Assembly: GCA_021817985.1 (NCBI GenBank)
Contig: JAKAFK010000008.1
Location: forward strand, 1-64,000
Length of the DNA: 64,000 nt
Origin: Pseudomonadota bacterium
Lineage (GTDB): Bacteria > Pseudomonadota > Gammaproteobacteria > Burkholderiales > JAKAFK01
Direction of reading: 5' to 3'
Shown here: positions 44,837 to 52,970 of the stretch, piece after piece
Layout: each line of letters starts with the position of its first letter
Numbering within the stretch: position 1 is the stretch's first letter
The notes under the pieces: model-generated
What the model was told of the DNA's origin: nothing
What the model saw: only the letters and a program-made list of their open reading frames with translations
Databases searched by the model: none
Position numbers and translations under genes: made by a program

Positions 44837-44863
44837 ACCATACACTCGAATACACTATGTCAA
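44837..44863 (-). promoter_or_regulatory. Promoter of tnpA overlapping the hdrC1 stop codon
   Basis: On the minus strand a perfect TTGACA (44858-44863) is followed after 15 bases by TATGGT (44837-44842). The TGA inside TTGACA (44860-44862) is the hdrC1 stop codon. The short spacer weakens it, but the -35 is consensus. It could also feed transcription into hdrB1 and the rest of the operon. Confidence 0.5.
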
Positions 44864-45546
44864 ATACTAGAGTTTAGCTCCTCTAGCCAGTCCGCGTATT
44901 CTTCGCGCTTCTCGTCGATGAAATCCTCGATGACATCGAACAGGTTCTCGTCCATCGCCTCCAGCGAGCTCAGAACGCCGGTCATCTCCCAGATCGTGTA
45001 CATCTCGACCGAGGTCTTGAGCGAGACCTCCCACGCCGTATCGGTCGTCTGCAGGGTGCGCAGGGGAATGGCCTTGCGCAGGATCTTGAGATCCCCTTCG
45101 ACCTTCTGGATGTTGGGGCCCCAGTCGGGGAAGTGATCCGGCTGGATCATGTCGGGAGACAGCTGGTTGCCGGTGGTGATGAGCTTGAGCATCACGCGCC
45201 CGAAGGGCCGCAGGACGTCCTTTGCGGACTGCATGCCATGCTTGATCGCCACTTCGCGCAGGATCATGATGAGCCCGCCGGGAGAGTTCTTGAAGGGACA
45301 GCGGTCGGCGCAGGTCATGCATTGCGCGCAGGCCCAAATCTTCTCCTGCATCGCATCGTAGATCTGCTCGACGTTCTCGGTCCAAAGCAGCTGGACGATT
45401 TCCCGCGGACTGAAGTCGTAGAACTGGGCGGAGGGGCAGGTTGCGGTACAGATCCCGCAGTTCAGGCAGCCGTTGAGCTCGTGGTCGTAGCGAAAATCAT
45501 TCCGGATGTCGTTGAAGATCTCCTGCATCTCGGCATATGTCGCCAT
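44860..45546 (-). CDS. hdrC1: sHdr subunit C1
   Basis: Iron-sulfur subunit that begins the sHdr gene set. The 228-residue protein has two [4Fe-4S] motifs: GCLNCGICTATCP near residues 27-39 and WACAQCMTCADRCP near 73-86. The rest is helical, with a C-terminal acidic region ending DWLEELNSSI. The last few residues and the stop codon probably come from the inserted IS element, since the TGA is within the element's promoter; the core is untouched. The ATG at 45544-45546 has GGAGG eight bases upstream. A 0.48-kb leader separates it from dsrE2. Confidence 0.94.
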   Translation of the reverse strand: MATYAEMQEIFNDIRNDFRYDHELNGCLNCGICTATCPSAQFYDFSPREIVQLLWTENVEQIYDAMQEKIWACAQCMTCADRCPFKNSPGGLIMILREVAIKHGMQSAKDVLRPFGRVMLKLITTGNQLSPDMIQPDHFPDWGPNIQKVEGDLKILRKAIPLRTLQTTDTAWEVSLKTSVEMYTIWEMTGVLSSLEAMDENLFDVIEDFIDEKREEYADWLEELNSSI

Positions 45547-46028
45547 GATTGAAGCCTCCGCGGGATACCGGCGCCCGGTGGACGGGAATACTTGAGTCAA
45601 TCACTATGATTTACGATACACCAAAAGCGCGACAGGAGCAAAGCCGCACGCGCGCAAGCCTCACGCACGCATGCGTTGTCCGGACGCAACCTATGGGGTC
45701 ACATTCCTGGAGAGGTTCCAGGCTGCTTGTCGGCGGGGCGGACGCCATGGCCGATTGGCCGCGTCTGGGTCCGGAAGCCACGGAGGGGCATTTCAAGGGC
45801 TGGGGGTTCGCCATTCCGATGCCGGGTCCGCAGGCCGCGTCCGTCCAAGACCCGCGCCAAGGCGTTCCCGCTAAGCTTCCGCCTGCGCCTGAACCTCGGG
45901 TGCGGCCCATCGATACGGCGGCCCAAGCAAGCGCAGGGGCTGACTGGGCGGCATAGGCTGAAAACGACCGCGGCCCACACCCCACAAGGGGCTGGGCCGC
46001 GGCGCAAGTCCTGGGATTCGGACGGGAT
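45547..46028. other. Leader between dsrE2 and hdrC1
   Basis: 482 bases that should hold the sHdr operon promoter, since a hairpin terminator lies at its upstream end. I found no convincing -35/-10 pair. A possible small plus-strand gene (45747-45956, 69 codons, Pro/Ala-rich) lies here but has no supporting evidence beyond an open frame and an ATG. Confidence 0.45.
45962..46002 (-). terminator. Terminator after dsrE2
   Basis: A 10-base perfect stem CCGCGGCCCA/TGGGCCGCGG (45968-45977 with 45993-46002) with an extra inner CCCC/GGGG pairing. On the minus strand it is followed by TCGTTTT, and it lies about 27 bases beyond the dsrE2 stop codon. It probably separates tusA-dsrE2 transcription from the hdr genes. 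Confidence 0.65.
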
Positions 46029-46538
46029 TTAGATGAACAGACAGATGTCCGACTCACCGGCGAATTCGAAGAACATCGCCGCACCGGCATATTCCATGCC
46101 GTCGATGAAGTCGCTGTGCTCGAAGCCGAACAACTCGACCGTCATCTGGCAGGCGATGAACTTGACTTCCGCCTCCTGGCAAAGCGAGCGCAGGTCTTCG
46201 AGCGAGGCCACCCCATTGTTCCGGATGGTCTGCTTCATGAACGACGTGGCCATGGACTCATAGCCAGGAATCAACGACTGCACGGCATTCGGAATGTTCC
46301 AGTTGATGCCCCGGAACCATTTCGGCCCGAAAGGCATCTTCATGGGCATCCCGGGGTTCCCGAGAGGGCTTACCTTGAGGCCGTTCAGGCTCTTGCGCAC
46401 AAGTTGCAGTCCGTAGAACGTGAAGAAAATCTGCACCTCGTAGCCCAGCGCCGCTGCGGTAGAGGCCAGAATGAAGGGCGGATAAGCCCAATCCAGCGTT
46501 CCCTTCGTGGCAATGATCGCGAGTTTTTTGGTATCCAT
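46029..46538 (-). CDS. DsrE2-type sulfur transfer protein
   Basis: A 169-residue protein of the DsrE2 (DsrE/DsrF/DrsH-like) group, found with tusA and sHdr genes in many sulfur oxidisers. It has the alpha/beta start KLAIIATKGTLDW, a hydrophobic segment YEVQIFFTFYGLQLV, and the functional Cys130 in FIACQMTVELFG, the conserved C-Q-M-T site; C120 lies ten residues earlier. It is thought to exchange sulfane sulfur with TusA in the cytoplasm or at the membrane. It follows tusA by 74 bases and is itself followed by a hairpin terminator. Confidence 0.88.
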   Translation of the reverse strand: MDTKKLAIIATKGTLDWAYPPFILASTAAALGYEVQIFFTFYGLQLVRKSLNGLKVSPLGNPGMPMKMPFGPKWFRGINWNIPNAVQSLIPGYESMATSFMKQTIRNNGVASLEDLRSLCQEAEVKFIACQMTVELFGFEHSDFIDGMEYAGAAMFFEFAGESDICLFI

Positions 46539-46612
46539 GCCCTTCTCTTCCTCTCCTAGTCGTCCCGGTCGGGGCTTAATCGCCCTCTGCCATTAAATCC
46601 CGGACGAGATGT

Positions 46613-46840
46613 TTATTTTTTCTTCATGAAGAACACGAATTCGCCCCCGGCTTCGGCCGACGACATGAGCTCGTTGCCGGTCTGCTTGGCAAAGGCCTGC
46701 ATGTCCTTGACTGCGCCCGGGTCGGTCGCAACGATCTTGAGCACCTGGCCTGCGCCGAGTTCGCCCAATGCTTTCTTGGTCCGCAGAATGGGCAACGGGC
46801 AGTTCAGTCCACGGGCATCGAGTTCCTTGTCGAAATTCAT
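46613..46840 (-). CDS. tusA: TusA sulfur carrier protein
   Basis: A 75-residue sulfur carrier. The family motif C-P-x-P is C14-P-L-P in DARGLNCPLPILRTKKAL; C14 carries the persulfide. In sulfur oxidisers TusA delivers sulfur toward sHdr, receiving it from rhodaneses and DsrE proteins. AAGGAG lies about 11 bases before the ATG. It is the first gene of the sulfur core and has two candidate promoters in the 328-base gap upstream. Confidence 0.95.
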   Translation of the reverse strand: MNFDKELDARGLNCPLPILRTKKALGELGAGQVLKIVATDPGAVKDMQAFAKQTGNELMSSAEAGGEFVFFMKKK

Positions 46841-46915
46841 TTTCTCTAGTCTCCTTAAAACGCCTCATCCACTAAAAAACAATAACAGCAAGCCGCTGCC
46901 ACCGAAAAAAATTTC

Positions 46916-46944
46916 TTTATAATCCAGTTAAACAGGGAATGCAA
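46916..46944 (-). promoter_or_regulatory. Proximal tusA promoter candidate
   Basis: TTGCAT (46939-46944) and TATAAA (46916-46921) on the minus strand with a 17-base spacer. The start would be near 46909, giving a leader of about 70 bases. Confidence 0.4.
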
Positions 46945-47077
46945 CCACCGGCTGACGAAGGGCCTTTTGGGGTTCGTCGTGTGCCGGATACGGGAAGCGC
47001 GCCTTCGATCGCCAAACCCTCCGCCGCGCTGGCGCGAAGCGCCTTCCGCCACCCTAGGATAAGGGTTAAAGGGTCCT

Positions 47078-47105
47078 AATATAGCAAAATTCGCAACAGT
47101 TGCAA
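47078..47105 (-). promoter_or_regulatory. Distal tusA promoter candidate with inverted repeat
   Basis: TTGCAA (47100-47105) and TATATT (47078-47083) are 16 bases apart on the minus strand, and the -10 is preceded by TGC (extended -10). The inverted repeat GCAACAGTTGC (47093-47103) overlaps the -35 box, a good position for a repressor site. Confidence 0.5.
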
Positions 47106-47168
47106 ATGTGCGCCGATCGCGTGTGCAAGACCTGCGCCGCGCGACGTCCTCGCCCCCGCTTGCGGACG

Positions 47169-48038
47169 CTATCGGCTGCGCAGATACAAGGCAAACAGCC
47201 CCTCGTGCGCATGACGCAATCGGCGCCTGGCCGCGACGAGTTCCGTGTGGCGCCCCTGACGCTCAAGCACCAGCAGGTCCATGATCAAGCGCGCGCAGCG
47301 TTCCGGAGGGGCATGGCTGCCCGGTTCGGCCCCCCGGAGCGCTTCGGCCAGACGGCCCTCTTCGATCAGAACCCAGGCGGGGAACCACGCGAATCCGTCG
47401 GAGGCCTCGCTGCCGTCGAACTCACGCTCAAAACGACGAACCCAATGTCCGAACTGAACCAACGGCAGCCGCGGCAACAAGGCCTTGGCGCGCGCCGGCG
47501 CCATCCACGCGAGCTCTGCGGCCAACGGCCAGATCCTTGCCGCATCGTCGACAGGGGCGCGCGCTTCGATCATCCATGCCACAGGCACGGGCTGCCGGCG
47601 CCATGAAGGGATGGATTCGATGTGGGCGATCGCTGCTCGCCAGTCGCCCCCGCGCAGAAAGCACGGCACCGCGTGCACGTCCTCATCGCAAGGATCAAAG
47701 GCCAGATTGGCCAGCGCACGAGCGAGCTCGCACCACAACGGCGCAAGCCACGCCTTCGCATCGTCCCCGAAAACGCGTCGGGCCGCAGGGTCAACCGCCT
47801 CCTCGGCAGCCTTCAACACCGTCGCGGCTGCGGGCCGGGCAAGCGCGCCGGCCAGAGGCCTCCTGCGCAGCCGCTCGCACAGCACCGCCATGGCGGGCAG
47901 CCAGGGATCGGCGGCGTGATGGCTCGCCAAGCCCGCCAAGGCGGTTTCTGCGGCAGCCGCATCGTAACGCCTCAGCGCCTCCACGACCGCATTGCGCAGC
48001 ATCACGTCACGGCCGTGTTCAAAAAGGTCGAGCTGCAT
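47169..48038 (-). CDS. Conserved hypothetical protein
   Basis: A 289-residue soluble, helical protein. The N-terminus MQLDLFEHGRDVMLRNAVVEAL is distinctive and, as I recall, recurs in uncharacterised betaproteobacterial proteins. It is Ala/Arg/Trp-rich with helical pairs (RYDAAAAETALAGL, GDWRAAIAHIESIP, RLAEALRGAEP) that look TPR-like, suggesting a protein-binding scaffold. No catalytic motif was seen. It is divergent from the next small gene and is not clearly part of the sulfur operon, since tusA has its own promoters. Confidence 0.78.
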   Translation of the reverse strand: MQLDLFEHGRDVMLRNAVVEALRRYDAAAAETALAGLASHHAADPWLPAMAVLCERLRRRPLAGALARPAAATVLKAAEEAVDPAARRVFGDDAKAWLAPLWCELARALANLAFDPCDEDVHAVPCFLRGGDWRAAIAHIESIPSWRRQPVPVAWMIEARAPVDDAARIWPLAAELAWMAPARAKALLPRLPLVQFGHWVRRFEREFDGSEASDGFAWFPAWVLIEEGRLAEALRGAEPGSHAPPERCARLIMDLLVLERQGRHTELVAARRRLRHAHEGLFALYLRSR

Positions 48039-48165
48039 CACGAAGGACCTCGTTGACCGCGTTCCCCAAGGCAGGCGCATCCCCTTCGTTGCGCGCCCTG
48101 GCCCGAACTGCTAGTGTACAAGTGCATCGGACAGTTCGCCTGCCCAAGGGCAGCAGGAGCTCATC

Positions 48166-48471
48166 GTGGACAAGAGTGCCTTCCAGGCCGATACGCGCTA
48201 TACGATCACGCGGCGCGAGAGCAGCGGCACGCTGCGGCCCGCCAACATTTATGTCTATCGCCTGTACGAAGCCTTCATGATCGCGCGGCTCACCGAAGGC
48301 GACGGTTTCCTGTACAAGATCCCCTACGGCGACATCGTGAAGATTGTCAGCGTGCAGCCGGTCGCCCGGCAGGATCGGTTCGCCATTCCGGCCGCGGTCC
48401 TGGACGAGAAGAACTGGCAGGACCGCACGGTCATGGCCCGCTATTCGACGGCCCCCCACATGGGGAAGTAG
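48166..48471 (+). CDS. Small hypothetical protein
   Basis: A 101-residue soluble protein, probably mostly beta-strand: RYTITRRESSGTLRPANIYVYRLYEAFMIARL, then FLYKIPYGDIVKIVSVQPV. It starts at GTG 48166 with AGGAG eight bases upstream. No homologue recognised. It is divergent from the helical hypothetical gene and converges on moaC. Confidence 0.68.
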   Translation: MDKSAFQADTRYTITRRESSGTLRPANIYVYRLYEAFMIARLTEGDGFLYKIPYGDIVKIVSVQPVARQDRFAIPAAVLDEKNWQDRTVMARYSTAPHMGK

Positions 48472-48539
48472 CTCGCGGGAAGACGCCGGCGCATAAAGGC
48501 GTCGCCCTCGGGGCGACCAAGGCCGGACGGACACGGGGC

Positions 48540-49019
48540 TCAACCCTCCGCCAGCCACCGTCCCGAGCGGCCGCCGGCTTTCTCCAGCAAGCGGACGGCC
48601 TCGATGTGCATGCCCCGATCGACGGCCTTGCACATGTCGTAAATGGTCAGCAGACCGGCGCTGACGCCGCTCAAGGCCTCCATCTCGACCCCGGTTCGCC
48701 CGACCGTCTGCGCCGTCACGCGGCACTCGATGGCGCATGCCGCCTCATCCACCGCGAATTCCACCGCCACTCGCGTGAGCGACAACGGGTGGCACAGTGG
48801 AATCAAGTCGGCCGCGCGCTTCGCGCCCTGGATGGCCGCGATGCGGGCCACCCCGAGCACATCGCCTTTGTGCGTGTCGCCCTCGACAATCAGGCGCAGC
48901 GTCGCGGACTCCATCCGGATGCGCCCGGACGCGCGGGCGAGCCGGTGCGTCTCCGGCTTGTCGTCCACGCCGACCATATGGGCCTGGCCGGCCGCATCGA
49001 AGTGAGTAAGACTCGTCAT
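48540..49019 (-). CDS. moaC: Cyclic pyranopterin monophosphate synthase
   Basis: Second step of molybdenum cofactor synthesis; converts the MoaA product to cyclic pyranopterin monophosphate. The 159-residue length is normal. The family motifs are present: [26 protein letters not shown] near residue 74, [24 protein letters not shown] near 109-132, and the closing GGRSGRW. I chose the ATG at 49017-49019 ([11 protein letters not shown]). It is divergent from the M48 protease gene by 51 bases. Confidence 0.95.
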   Translation of the reverse strand: MTSLTHFDAAGQAHMVGVDDKPETHRLARASGRIRMESATLRLIVEGDTHKGDVLGVARIAAIQGAKRAADLIPLCHPLSLTRVAVEFAVDEAACAIECRVTAQTVGRTGVEMEALSGVSAGLLTIYDMCKAVDRGMHIEAVRLLEKAGGRSGRWLAEG

Positions 49020-49070
49020 AACGCGTTCAGGCGCATAGGAAGCCCACGATGAAAGGGTTATCATAGCATC

Positions 49071-50600
49071 ATGCGTCTTGCCCACCTATTGCTCCTTTTC
49101 ATCTGCATCACGCCGCTTGCTCTCGCCTCGGATCTGCCGGACCTGGGAGACCCCTCGCAGGCCATCGTCTCCAACGAGAAGCTCGCGCGAATCGGCAACC
49201 TCATGATGGCGCACTACCGCGCCCAACCCAACTTCGTGCGCGATCCGGAACTCACGGACTACCTCGATGCCCTCGGCGCGCGGCTGGCCGCAGCCAGCCC
49301 GGACCCCACGCTGAGGCTCCATTTCTTCGTGCTGGAAGACAGCACGATCAATGCCTTTGCCATGCCCGGGAATTATGTGGCCGTCCAGACCGGCCTCATC
49401 ACCGCGACCCAGAACGAATCCGAGCTTGCCGCCGTCCTCGCCCACGAAATCTCGCACATCACCCAGCACCATATCGCGCGCATGGTCGCCCGCGAGAGCC
49501 AGATGTCCTGGCCGAGCCTTGCGGCCATGGCGCTCGCCATCCTCGCCGCCCGCTCCAACAGCGACGTGTCGGGGGCCGCGATCGCCGCCTCCACCGCCGG
49601 CTCGCTGCAGGCACAGCTCGCGTACAGCCGCGGACACGAAGCCGAAGCCGATCGCATCGGCATTCAGACGCTGACCCGCGCAGGCTTCGACCCGCGCGCG
49701 ATGGTCAGCTTCTTCCAGCGCCTCGAGGAGGAAACCCGGATCGACCAATCCATCGCGCCCGCCTATTTGCGCGACCACCCCCTCACCTGGCAGCGCATCG
49801 CGGACATGCAAAACCGCGTCGACCTCCTGCCGTACCGCCAGGTCCCGAGCAGCCTCGACTACGCACTCTTGCGCGCCAAGGTCCGCGTCATGGCGGCACC
49901 CGCGGAGCAGGCCATCGAGACCTTCAGCGACGCGCTGGCCCAGGGCCGGTACACGAGCCGTCCGGCCACGCTCTACGGCCTGTCCTATGCACTGTTCCGC
50001 GACGGCCAGTATGCAAAGGCTGCACGTGAGGCAGCGATCCTCGCCCGGTCCGGCCCCGCCAATCCCATCGTCGACAACCTGCGCGCGATGATCGCCGAAG
50101 GCCTCGGAAACGTCCCGGGCGCGCTCGCGATCTACCGCGCGGCCGCGCCGCGCTTTCCCGCGCAGCGCGCCCTCCGCTTCGGCGAGATCCGCGCATACTT
50201 CAAGCTCCATCGGATTCAAGACGCCCTCGAGGCGACGCACTCGGCGCTTGCGGCTTTTCCGAACGATCCTCAGCTGTACCGGCTGGAGGCGCAATGCTAT
50301 GCGGTCCAAGGCCATCTGCTGCTCGAACACCAGGCGCTGGCGAAGGCCTACGAGAAGCTGCACGAACTGAGCGCCGCCATTGAACAGCTCTCGATCGCAA
50401 GCCGCAGCGGCGACGGCAACTTCTACCAGCGCTCCATCGTCGAGGCCGAACTCAGGACCCTGCGCCGACGCGCCGCCCTCGAGAAGTCGCTCAACCCACC
50501 GCAACCCAGGAAGCCGCCACTCGACCTCGAAGGCCCGGGAGTGGCCGCCGCCCGATACCCGCCCCCCGCCGTGAGTTTAGGCCCTGCCCGCTCCCGCTAA
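49071..50600 (+). CDS. M48 family metalloprotease with TPR repeats (BepA-like)
   Basis: A 509-residue periplasmic zinc protease. The signal peptide ends near ALA-S (residue 20). The protease domain (about 30-260) has HEISH at 125-129 and the third ligand Glu in [11 protein letters not shown] near 195. The C-terminal half (about 270-440) is TPR-like helices ([36 protein letters not shown]). This layout matches BepA, which clears stalled outer-membrane proteins such as LptD. It neighbours moaC in betaproteobacteria. The tail is Pro-rich. Confidence 0.92.
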   Translation: MRLAHLLLLFICITPLALASDLPDLGDPSQAIVSNEKLARIGNLMMAHYRAQPNFVRDPELTDYLDALGARLAAASPDPTLRLHFFVLEDSTINAFAMPGNYVAVQTGLITATQNESELAAVLAHEISHITQHHIARMVARESQMSWPSLAAMALAILAARSNSDVSGAAIAASTAGSLQAQLAYSRGHEAEADRIGIQTLTRAGFDPRAMVSFFQRLEEETRIDQSIAPAYLRDHPLTWQRIADMQNRVDLLPYRQVPSSLDYALLRAKVRVMAAPAEQAIETFSDALAQGRYTSRPATLYGLSYALFRDGQYAKAAREAAILARSGPANPIVDNLRAMIAEGLGNVPGALAIYRAAAPRFPAQRALRFGEIRAYFKLHRIQDALEATHSALAAFPNDPQLYRLEAQCYAVQGHLLLEHQALAKAYEKLHELSAAIEQLSIASRSGDGNFYQRSIVEAELRTLRRRAALEKSLNPPQPRKPPLDLEGPGVAAARYPPPAVSLGPARSR

Positions 50601-50668
50601 CGCACCAACGAAATCTGGTACAAGTGTACTACCCTTTGAAAATACAAGCATTTCCATAAAAAAAATAC

Positions 50669-50698
50669 TTGCATGAGACGATTTCTTTTAAGTATCCT
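50669..50698 (+). promoter_or_regulatory. Candidate promoter of soxXYZA
   Basis: TTGCAT (50669-50674) and TATCCT (50693-50698) with an 18-base spacer in an AT-rich 181-base gap before soxX. A short inverted repeat ATACTT...AAGTAT brackets the spacer. The -10 is a weak match. Confidence 0.35.
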
Positions 50699-50781
50699 TT
50701 CACCATCCGCTCATGGATATGTCATTCGGCGGGCATGGAATGGCCCCCTGACAGGACTCAGAAAAAATATTTGGAGGTGAC

Positions 50782-51189
50782 ATGTTGAAATGCACTTCGC
50801 TCATCCTGGCAATGGGCCTTGCCTTAAGCGCTGCCGGCGCGGCTCATGCGGACGCAGCCGCGGCGGCGGCGGGCAAGACGGGAGTCAAGGACAGCGGTTG
50901 CCTGCTGGAGAAGAACATGCCCGGCAAGCTCATCGCCTTCGACCGGTCGAAGGGGAACTGCCTGGCCTGCCATGCGATGCCCAATCAGCCCGATGCGGTG
51001 GCCGCCGGCACCATCGGCCCCGCGCTCGTCAACATGAAGCTGCGCTTCCCCGACAAGGCAGTGCTGCGCGAGCACATCTACGACGAGATGCGCTTCAATC
51101 CGAACACGGCCATGCCGCCGTTCGGCCTGAACAAGATTCTGACCCCGCATGAGATCGATGAGGTCACCGACTTCATCTACGGGCTTTGA
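50782..51189 (+). CDS. soxX: SoxX, monoheme c-type cytochrome of the Sox system
   Basis: Small subunit of SoxAX, which oxidatively joins thiosulfate to the SoxY cysteine. The 135-residue protein has a signal peptide ending near AHA-D (about residue 23), one heme site CLACH at 60-64, and a Met ligand in NTAMPPFG (M111). A very strong GGAGGTGAC ribosome site precedes the ATG. It opens soxXYZA. Confidence 0.95.
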   Translation: MLKCTSLILAMGLALSAAGAAHADAAAAAAGKTGVKDSGCLLEKNMPGKLIAFDRSKGNCLACHAMPNQPDAVAAGTIGPALVNMKLRFPDKAVLREHIYDEMRFNPNTAMPPFGLNKILTPHEIDEVTDFIYGL

Positions 51190-51214
51190 TCGACACCACG
51201 GAGATATAGAGAAG

Positions 51215-51679
51215 ATGAACGAGCATCGCAGAAAATTCATTCAGGGCACCGGCACGGCGGGCGCCCTAGGCGTCTCCCTCGCAGCCGGTCTGTTGCCGAC
51301 ACGCGCTTTCGCGGCCTGGAACAAGGGCGCCTTCAGCGCGACCTCGGTGCCCGCGGTCGAGAAGATCCTGGGGATCACGGGCGCGGTCAACAGCAATCAA
51401 ATCACGATCAATGCCCCCGATATCGCCGAGGATGCCCGCATCGTCCAGATCGAGGTGTCGAGCACGCTGCCCAACGTGCAATCGATCAAGCTCGTCGTCG
51501 ACAAGAACCCCGATCCGCTGGCCGCCGATTTCACTCTCGCAAACGGCATGGAACCCTACGTCACCACCCGCATCAAGATGAAGGAAACCTCCATGGTGCG
51601 CGCCTTCGTGACGTCCGGCGGACGCACCTATACCGCGGCCAAGCAGGTCAAGGTCACCATCGGCGGCTGCGGCGGCTAA
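51215..51679 (+). CDS. soxY: SoxY, sulfur-carrying subunit
   Basis: Sulfur substrate carrier of the Sox cycle. The 154-residue protein has a Tat-type signal (RRKFIQGTG with a hydrophobic stretch, cleavage near AFA-A) and the C-terminal swinging arm ending GGCGG, with Cys152 carrying the sulfur intermediates. Forms the SoxYZ heterodimer with the next gene, whose start is 34 bases downstream. The GAGATATAGAGAAG purine run serves as ribosome site. Confidence 0.95.
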   Translation: MNEHRRKFIQGTGTAGALGVSLAAGLLPTRAFAAWNKGAFSATSVPAVEKILGITGAVNSNQITINAPDIAEDARIVQIEVSSTLPNVQSIKLVVDKNPDPLAADFTLANGMEPYVTTRIKMKETSMVRAFVTSGGRTYTAAKQVKVTIGGCGG

Positions 51680-51712
51680 TCGACGAACACTAGAGTTAAG
51701 GATCCGACAAAT

Positions 51713-52030
51713 ATGGGAAATATCAGAATTCGCGCGGTGATGAATGGCGACTACGCCGACATCAAATGCCTCATGCTTCATCCCGAGGATACGGGACTCG
51801 TGAAGAACAAGGCGACCGGCAAGCTCATCCCCGCCCACTTCATCACCAACGTGACCGCCACCATCAACGGGAAGACGGTGCTCTCGGCGCAATGGGGCAT
51901 CGCGATCTCGAAGAACCCGTTCCTCGCCTTCCGCGTCAATGGCGCCAAGGCGGGAGACAAGCTGGTCATCAGTTGGGTCGACAACCTGGGCGAGAGCGCG
52001 TCCGGAACGGCCACGATCGCCGCCAGCTAG
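51713..52030 (+). CDS. soxZ: SoxZ, partner of SoxY
   Basis: The 105-residue SoxZ has the immunoglobulin-like beta-sandwich pattern: RIRAVMNGDYADIKCLMLHPEDTG, IPAHFITNVTATINGK, WGIAISKNPFLAFRV and GDKLVISWVDNLGES. No signal peptide, as usual; it is exported with SoxY by the Tat route. It lies between soxY and soxA in the soxXYZA operon. Confidence 0.95.
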   Translation: MGNIRIRAVMNGDYADIKCLMLHPEDTGLVKNKATGKLIPAHFITNVTATINGKTVLSAQWGIAISKNPFLAFRVNGAKAGDKLVISWVDNLGESASGTATIAAS

Positions 52031-52092
52031 AAGAACCGAGGGGGCAGCGCACTTTGCGCATGTCCCCCAATGTCTTGAGGAAAGGAGGCTCG

Positions 52093-52923
52093 ATGAACAA
52101 GGTACTTTTGGCACTTCTGGGCGCAGGTTCGCTGCTGGGCGCCCTACCGGCCCATGCCGCGCCGGCACAGGACCTCTCGCAGATGCGGGCGTATTTCCAG
52201 CACAAGTATCCCAACGTGAAGCTCAAGAACTATGTGTATGGCGTCTACGCCTTCGATGCGGACGCCATGAGCCAATACAAGAACATCATGGAGTTTCCGC
52301 CCTTCGACAACGTCATCCAAAAGGGCAAGAAGATGTGGGATACGCCCTTTCCCAACGGCAAGACCTATGCCAGCTGCTTCCCCAACGGCGGCAAGGACGT
52401 GGTGGGGAATTATCCCTATTACGATCCCAAGCTCAAGCAGGTGGTCGACTTCGAGATGGCGCTCAACCAGTGCCGCGTGAAGAACGGAGAGAAGCCCTAC
52501 AAGCTGGGCGACATGAAGACCATGGGAGTCCTCGATTCCTATGCGCGCACGCTGTCCGACGGCATGCTCATGAACGTCAAGGTGGACAGTCCGGGCGCCC
52601 TGGCGGCCTATCGGAAGGGCAAGGACTTCTTCTTCCGCCGCGAGGGGCAGATGAACTTCGCCTGCGCGACCTGCCATTACCTCTACGCCGGCCAGCGCCT
52701 GCGCTCGCAGACCCTCTCCCCGTTCATCGGGCAGGCCACGCATTGGCCGGTCTTCCGCGGAGGGGACAAGCTCTTCACCCTGCAGAAGCGCTTCGTCGGC
52801 TGCCAGAAGAAAGTGCGCGCCGCACCGTACAAGATCGGTTCGGTTCAGTACGCCGATCTCGAATACTTCCTGTCCTACATGAGCAACGGACTGCGGCTCA
52901 AGGCCGACGTCTTCCGTCAATAA
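52093..52923 (+). CDS. soxA: SoxA, monoheme-type c-type cytochrome
   Basis: Catalytic heme subunit of SoxAX, 276 residues. The signal peptide ends near AHA-A (about 22). Only one C-x2-C-H is present, CATCH at 191-195; the N-terminal heme position of diheme SoxA is replaced by two lone cysteines (C95 in YASCFPN and C127), which fits the monoheme group where they form a disulfide. The active-site Cys that becomes persulfidated is C237 in RFVGCQ. AAAGGAGG precedes the ATG. An intrinsic terminator follows after 22 bases. Confidence 0.95.
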   Translation: MNKVLLALLGAGSLLGALPAHAAPAQDLSQMRAYFQHKYPNVKLKNYVYGVYAFDADAMSQYKNIMEFPPFDNVIQKGKKMWDTPFPNGKTYASCFPNGGKDVVGNYPYYDPKLKQVVDFEMALNQCRVKNGEKPYKLGDMKTMGVLDSYARTLSDGMLMNVKVDSPGALAAYRKGKDFFFRREGQMNFACATCHYLYAGQRLRSQTLSPFIGQATHWPVFRGGDKLFTLQKRFVGCQKKVRAAPYKIGSVQYADLEYFLSYMSNGLRLKADVFRQ

Positions 52924-52945
52924 TACGGTTTCAGGCCGGCTTCAG

Positions 52946-52970
52946 AGGGGACACGCCGTGTCCCCTTTTT
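52946..52970 (+). terminator. Rho-independent terminator after soxA
   Basis: Stem GGGGACAC (52947-52954), 3-base loop, GTGTCCCC (52958-52965), then TTTTT. A clean intrinsic terminator 23 bases after soxA, which ends the soxXYZA transcript before soxB. Confidence 0.85.

Larger units (their letters stand above)
42826..44872 (-). mobile_element. IS607-type insertion sequence with tnpA and tnpB
   Basis: A serine-recombinase gene and tnpB, both leftward, lie between hdrC1 and hdrB1, which are normally adjacent. The right end is placed near 42826-42836, just after the tnpB stop and a small stem (TGCGCG/CGCGCA, 42837-42854). The left end is placed near 44865-44872, near the end of hdrC1. IS607 elements make no target duplications and insert at short GG-type sites, so exact ends cannot be read from one copy. 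Length is about 2.04 kb, normal for the group. Both genes are open and share the orientation of the sHdr operon, so it may be only mildly polar. Confidence 0.85.
46841..47168. other. Regulatory region upstream of tusA
   Basis: 328 bases with no supported gene. It is AT-rich near tusA (46860-46940) and again at 47060-47110, with GC-rich sequence between. It holds two leftward promoter candidates and a GCAAC-type inverted repeat. The other flank is the end of a gene transcribed toward it, so all signals here serve tusA. Confidence 0.55.

Noticed and set aside
42826-44872. CRISPR-Cas12-type locus instead of a transposon
   Set aside because: The nuclease is a 446-residue TnpB next to an IS607 recombinase; there is no repeat-spacer array or cas1/cas2.
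45747-45956. Possible 69-codon plus-strand gene (MADWPRLG...) between dsrE2 and hdrC1
   Set aside because: Pro/Ala-rich, no recognisable homologue, weak ribosome site; it may be no more than an open frame in GC-rich leader DNA.
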